Assembly: GCA_945903885.1 (NCBI GenBank)
Contig: CAMDPB010000035.1
Coordinates: 1 to 8,553, forward strand
Source of the DNA: Candidatus Finniella inopinata
Lineage (GTDB): Bacteria; Pseudomonadota; Alphaproteobacteria; Paracaedibacterales; CAITNM01
DNA: 8,553 nucleotides
Direction of reading: 5' to 3'
Shown: piece after piece, positions 5,572 through 8,553 of the stretch
How positions within the stretch are numbered: the stretch's first letter is position 1
Layout of the letters: every line of letters starts with the position of its first letter
Notes under the pieces: model-generated
What the model saw: only the letters and a program-made list of their open reading frames with translations
Database searches by the model: none
What the model was told of the DNA's origin: nothing
Translations under genes and position numbers: made by a program

Positions 5572-6927
5572 ATGAGTCTTAATTTAAAAAAGGTTTATAT
5601 AAAGAGCTACGGCTGTCAGATGAACGTCTATGACGGACAGAAGATGGCCGATTTGCTTAAGCCTCATGGCTATCGAATTACGGAAATATCCGAAGATGCT
5701 GATGTTTCTATTCTAAATACCTGTCACATTCGTGAAAAAGCAGAACATAAAGTTTTTTCTGACTTGGGTCGCTTACATGCTGTAAAAAAAGATCGAAAAA
5801 GCCGCGATGATGATCGCGCTATGATCATCGCTGTTGGTGGTTGCGTTGGTCAAGCAGAAGGCGAAGAAATTACCAGACAAGCTCCTTATGTAGATATGGT
5901 TTTTGGCCCTCAAAGTTACCACCGTTTACCTGAAATGTTGGCTCAGATTGAGCAAAAAATAAAAGGAAAACGTAAAAAAATAGTCGATACTCAGTTTCCT
6001 GCGATAAGTAAATTTGACTTTCTTCCATCAGCCAGTGAAACTCCGGTGAATGCTTTTCTTGTTGTGCAAGAAGGTTGTGATAAATTTTGTCATTTCTGCG
6101 TAGTTCCTTATACGCGTGGCGCTGAATATTCAAGGTCAGCTAAAACGATTTTGCAAGAGGCAAAACATTTACTTGCATTGGGAGCTAAGGAGATTACTTT
6201 GCTTGGGCAAAATGTAAATGGCTACCATGGTGAAGGGCTCGATGGCGGTGAGTGGTCACTTGGGCGTTTGATTTATGCCCTTGCTGAGTTAGATGGCATA
6301 AAACGTATCCGCTATACAACGTCTCATCCTCTTGATATGCATGATGAGCTGTATGATGCCCATCGTGATGTTGAACAGCTTATGCCTTTTTTGCATTTGC
6401 CGGTTCAATCGGGCAGTGATCTTATCCTTGATGCTATGAACCGAAAACATAATGTGGCTGAGTATTTGAAAATAATAGATAAGCTACGTGCTGCACGCCC
6501 TGACATAGGGTTTTCCTCTGATTTTATTGTTGGCTATCCAGGAGAAACTGCCCAAGATCACAAAGATACTCTTGAGCTGATTAAAAATGTTGGATACGCT
6601 CAAGCTTATTCTTTTAAATACAGCCCTAGGCCAGGAACTCCAGCAAGCATTTTGCAAACTCAAGTTCCAGAGGATATAAAATCAACACGCTTAGCCGAGC
6701 TTCAAGATTTGGTTAACGTGCAGCAGATAGCATTTAATCAATCCATGGTTGGAAAAACGTTGGAAGTTTTATTTGATCGCGAAGGTAAGTTGCCAGGACA
6801 AGTCCTTGGAAAAACTGCTTACATGCAATCAGTAACACTTAATGGTGACTCTTCATTATTTGGTAACTTATTAAGCGTTAAGATAAAACATGGACATGGA
6901 AATAGCTTGAGCGGAGAGTGCCTTTGA
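5572..6927 (+). CDS. miaB: tRNA-2-methylthio-N6-dimethylallyladenosine synthase MiaB
   Basis: Radical-SAM methylthiotransferase that converts i6A37 to ms2i6A37 in tRNAs reading UNN codons, improving codon-anticodon pairing and frame maintenance; cytosolic. The 451-residue product has the full three-domain layout. The UPF0004 domain carries the three cluster-binding cysteines C15 (SYGCQMN), C51 (LNTCHIRE) and C91 (VGGCVGQAEG). The radical-SAM domain carries the CxxxCxxC motif GCDKFCHFC (C169, C173, C176), and a C-terminal TRAM domain lies at about 375-447. The close relative RimO is less likely because of the MiaB-type SYGCQMN start and LNTCHIREKAE. The start codon lies three bases after mucR; an AAGG overlapping the mucR stop is too close to serve as a normal ribosome site, so translational coupling is likely. 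The last four bases overlap the preferred phoH start. Confidence 0.96.
   Translation: MSLNLKKVYIKSYGCQMNVYDGQKMADLLKPHGYRITEISEDADVSILNTCHIREKAEHKVFSDLGRLHAVKKDRKSRDDDRAMIIAVGGCVGQAEGEEITRQAPYVDMVFGPQSYHRLPEMLAQIEQKIKGKRKKIVDTQFPAISKFDFLPSASETPVNAFLVVQEGCDKFCHFCVVPYTRGAEYSRSAKTILQEAKHLLALGAKEITLLGQNVNGYHGEGLDGGEWSLGRLIYALAELDGIKRIRYTTSHPLDMHDELYDAHRDVEQLMPFLHLPVQSGSDLILDAMNRKHNVAEYLKIIDKLRAARPDIGFSSDFIVGYPGETAQDHKDTLELIKNVGYAQAYSFKYSPRPGTPASILQTQVPEDIKSTRLAELQDLVNVQQIAFNQSMVGKTLEVLFDREGKLPGQVLGKTAYMQSVTLNGDSSLFGNLLSVKIKHGHGNSLSGECL
6913..6918 (+). promoter_or_regulatory. Ribosome binding site that decides the phoH start
   Basis: GGAGAG lies inside the 3' end of miaB. It is six bases upstream of an in-frame TTG at 6924 but touches the alternative GTG at 6918, so it supports TTG as the phoH initiator. 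Confidence 0.6.
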
Positions 6928-7913
6928 GCGATCACAATCACACCAAGGAGCTAGAATTTTCTGATAATACTTTATTCTCTCAGCTTGTTGGGCCAGGAGA
7001 CGCGAATATTACTCAAATTGAAAATCGTTTTGGGGTAACTATTGCTGCGCGTGGTAATCAAATTTCAATAAGCGGAGCTGATGCAGATGATATTGGTTAT
7101 GCAAAAAATACGTTGCAATATCTCTATGCGGAATTGACCAAGGGTCAAGACATTGATGCTCAAAGTATTGAAGATGCTATTCGCACTGTGGGCAGCTCGG
7201 TAAGTTTGCAGCATCACGATACAAATGTCCCGAATGGAAAAATTAGTATTGCGACCAAACGAAAAATGATTTTTCCTCGTTCTGCCAATCAGGGCGAATA
7301 TCTTAGCGCTATGCAAAACAAAGATATGACCTTTGGAATTGGTCCTGCGGGCACGGGAAAAACCTACCTTGCTGTGGCAGTTGGAGTATCAATGCTGATT
7401 GCTGGAAAAATTGATAAAATTATTTTAACGCGCCCGGCTGTTGAAGCTGGTGAAAAACTTGGGTTTTTGCCAGGTGACATGCGAGAGAAAGTTGACCCAT
7501 ATTTGCGCCCTCTTTACGATGCTATGAATGATATGCTCCCAGCAGAACAAGTTGAACGACGGCTTACAAACGGTGAAATAGAAATTGCTCCTCTTGCCTT
7601 TATGCGTGGACGCACCTTGTCTAATGCTTTTGTTATACTGGACGAGGCACAAAATACAACACCAGTCCAAATGAAAATGTTCTTAACAAGACTTGGAAAC
7701 AATGCGCGTATGGTTATTACCGGTGATCTTTCTCAGATTGATTTGCCAAACGGTATAGAATCAGGCTTAAACGAAGCAGCAAGAATTTTAAAAAATATTC
7801 CCGATATTGCTTTTATTACTTTTGATGAAAATGACATTGTTCGGCACCCAATTGTCTCTAAAATTGTCGTGGCTTACGATAAGGAAACGAAACTGAGAAA
7901 TGCACGACGATAG
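6924..7913 (+). CDS. phoH: PhoH-like ATPase (PhoH/YbeZ family)
   Basis: Cytosolic P-loop ATPase of the YbeZ/PhoH type. It is nearly always encoded next to YbeY and thought to assist RNA or ribosome metabolism; its exact biochemical role is not settled. The 329-residue product has an N-terminal KH-like/RNA-binding-type region (about 20-70), Walker A GPAGTGKT at 140-147, LTRPAVEAGEKLGFLPGD at 168-185 and Walker B VILDEAQN at 237-244. The sensor-like segment VITGDLSQIDLP (264-275) follows. The start is a choice between GTG 6918 and TTG 6924. TTG is preferred because GGAGAG precedes it at normal spacing and it forms a TTGA four-base overlap with the miaB stop, a common coupling arrangement; GTG would add two residues. 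The 3' end overlaps ybeY by 14 bases. Confidence 0.94.
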   Translation: MSDHNHTKELEFSDNTLFSQLVGPGDANITQIENRFGVTIAARGNQISISGADADDIGYAKNTLQYLYAELTKGQDIDAQSIEDAIRTVGSSVSLQHHDTNVPNGKISIATKRKMIFPRSANQGEYLSAMQNKDMTFGIGPAGTGKTYLAVAVGVSMLIAGKIDKIILTRPAVEAGEKLGFLPGDMREKVDPYLRPLYDAMNDMLPAEQVERRLTNGEIEIAPLAFMRGRTLSNAFVILDEAQNTTPVQMKMFLTRLGNNARMVITGDLSQIDLPNGIESGLNEAARILKNIPDIAFITFDENDIVRHPIVSKIVVAYDKETKLRNARR

Positions 7914-8409
7914 TAGTAACCTTGATGTATTAATTGATATTGACGATGATCGATGGCTTGAATGGTATACGCCAGACCAGTGGCATGTTTTGCTACATAA
8001 AATCATTCAGCGAGTAATAGAAAATATAAAAATACAAACAAAGGTTGAGGTCAGCATTCTTCTTACAAATAATGACGAAATTCATGCTTTAAATCTTGAA
8101 TATCGGGGTAAAGACAAACCAACTAACGTATTGTCATTTTCAAGCTTAAGCGAGGAAGAGCTTCGTTTTTTACCTAAATCTCATCCTTACCCTATTATGT
8201 TGGGAGATTTGGTATTTGCATTTGAAACTTTACTTGAAGAAGTAAAGATTGAAAAAAAACCTTTCTTAGATCACTTTAATCATTTAGTTGTTCATGGTAT
8301 GTTGCACCTGTTAGGGTACGATCACGAATCTGATGATGAAGAAGAATGCATGAAAGAAAAAGAAATAATGATCTTGCGATCCCTAAATGTTAACAACCCT
8401 TATCAATAG
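7900..8409 (+). CDS. ybeY: Endoribonuclease YbeY (16S rRNA maturation factor)
   Basis: Single-strand-specific metallo-endoribonuclease needed for 16S rRNA 3'-end maturation and 70S ribosome quality control; cytosolic. The 169-residue product has the conserved YRGKDKPTNVLSF stretch (68-80) and the zinc site H-x3-H-x5-H in HGMLHLLGYDHE (His132, His136, His142). An acidic helix after the metal site (144-149) is also typical. Length is normal for the family. The ATG at 7900 is the only reasonable start: no other ATG, GTG or TTG occurs in frame in the following dozen codons. It lies inside phoH (14-base overlap); AAGGA at 7881-7885 is rather far upstream, so reinitiation or coupling from phoH translation is likely. 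The phoH-ybeY-corC order is the standard one in proteobacteria. Confidence 0.96.
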   Translation: MHDDSSNLDVLIDIDDDRWLEWYTPDQWHVLLHKIIQRVIENIKIQTKVEVSILLTNNDEIHALNLEYRGKDKPTNVLSFSSLSEEELRFLPKSHPYPIMLGDLVFAFETLLEEVKIEKKPFLDHFNHLVVHGMLHLLGYDHESDDEEECMKEKEIMILRSLNVNNPYQ

Positions 8410-8411
8410 TT

Positions 8412-8553
8412 ATGATAATCAAAAATTTAATAAAATTATTTAAAAAATCTGAACCAGAGACGCTTCGTGGGACAATTGAAGAGCTCATTGAAGAGAGTGA
8501 AGAAGAAGAGCCTTCGATAGAATCGGGTGAGCGAGCACTTTTAGAAAACGTCT
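8412..8553 (+). CDS. CorC/TlyC-type CBS-domain protein (hemolysin-like), 5' end only
   Basis: The first 47 codons are visible; the gene runs off the right edge. The peptide begins MIIKNLIKLFKKSEPE and continues with LRGTIEELIEESEEEE (18-33) and GERALLENV (39-47). This matches the N-terminus of CorC/TlyC proteins, where an acidic LR-x-x-IEEL-IEE segment and ER-x-LL-x-NV precede the paired CBS domains and the C-terminal transporter-associated (CorC_HlyC) domain. These domains would lie beyond the window. CorC-type proteins have been linked to Mg2+/Co2+ resistance or efflux; the hemolysin name is historical. The ATG lies two bases after the ybeY stop with no clear ribosome site, so coupling to ybeY is likely. 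The identification rests on a short segment plus the conserved phoH-ybeY-corC order. Confidence 0.8.
   Translation, partial: MIIKNLIKLFKKSEPETLRGTIEELIEESEEEEPSIESGERALLENV

Noticed and set aside
1..8553. CRISPR arrays, insertion sequences, phage genes, tRNA or rRNA genes, toxin-antitoxin pairs
   Set aside because: No repeated spacer pattern, transposase, integrase, cloverleaf or rRNA-like sequence was seen; nearly all DNA is accounted for by core genes.

Overview
The window is AT-rich DNA from an alphaproteobacterium. The evidence is a Ros/MucR regulator, a DivL-type tyrosine pseudo-histidine-kinase, the gene order miaB-phoH-ybeY-corC, and a lysC/ubiG divergent pair. The low GC content together with these genes would fit a host-associated lineage such as Holosporales or a relative. 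That placement is an inference from composition and gene content and has not been tested by phylogeny.

Layout. Bases 1-1606 (minus strand) hold lysC (aspartate kinase), followed one base later by the 5' part of a nitronate monooxygenase-like gene. That gene is cut by an in-frame TAA close to the window edge. Bases 1697-2404 (plus) hold ubiG, divergent from lysC across about 90 bases. Bases 2433-4778 (minus) hold a large PAS-rich membrane-anchored sensor kinase homologue, convergent with ubiG. Its H-box has Tyr where the phospho-accepting His should be, which is the hallmark of DivL, and its N-box Asn is replaced by Lys. Bases 4779-5091 form a gene-free, AT-rich divergent control region with several dyad symmetries and a plausible promoter for mucR. 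From 5092 to the right edge (plus) there is a tightly packed run: mucR, miaB, phoH, ybeY and the 5' end of a corC/tlyC-type CBS protein. The junctions are +3 nt, a 4-nt overlap, a 14-nt overlap and +2 nt.

How the genes work together. The plus-strand run looks like one transcription unit that joins a nucleoid-type regulator (MucR) to tRNA modification (MiaB), an RNA-associated ATPase (PhoH), ribosome/16S rRNA maturation (YbeY) and a CorC-like protein. The divergent divL-mucR pair puts two regulators side by side that both act in the CtrA cell-cycle circuit of Caulobacter. LysC feeds lysine, threonine, methionine and diaminopimelate synthesis, and UbiG serves ubiquinone synthesis.

Most of the window is ordinary core genome. 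The points most worth a second look are the doubly degenerate DivL-like kinase, its pairing with mucR and the dyad-rich region between them, the interrupted nitronate monooxygenase gene, and the altered effector-site motifs in LysC. I found no RNA genes, insertion sequences, CRISPR arrays or phage genes.
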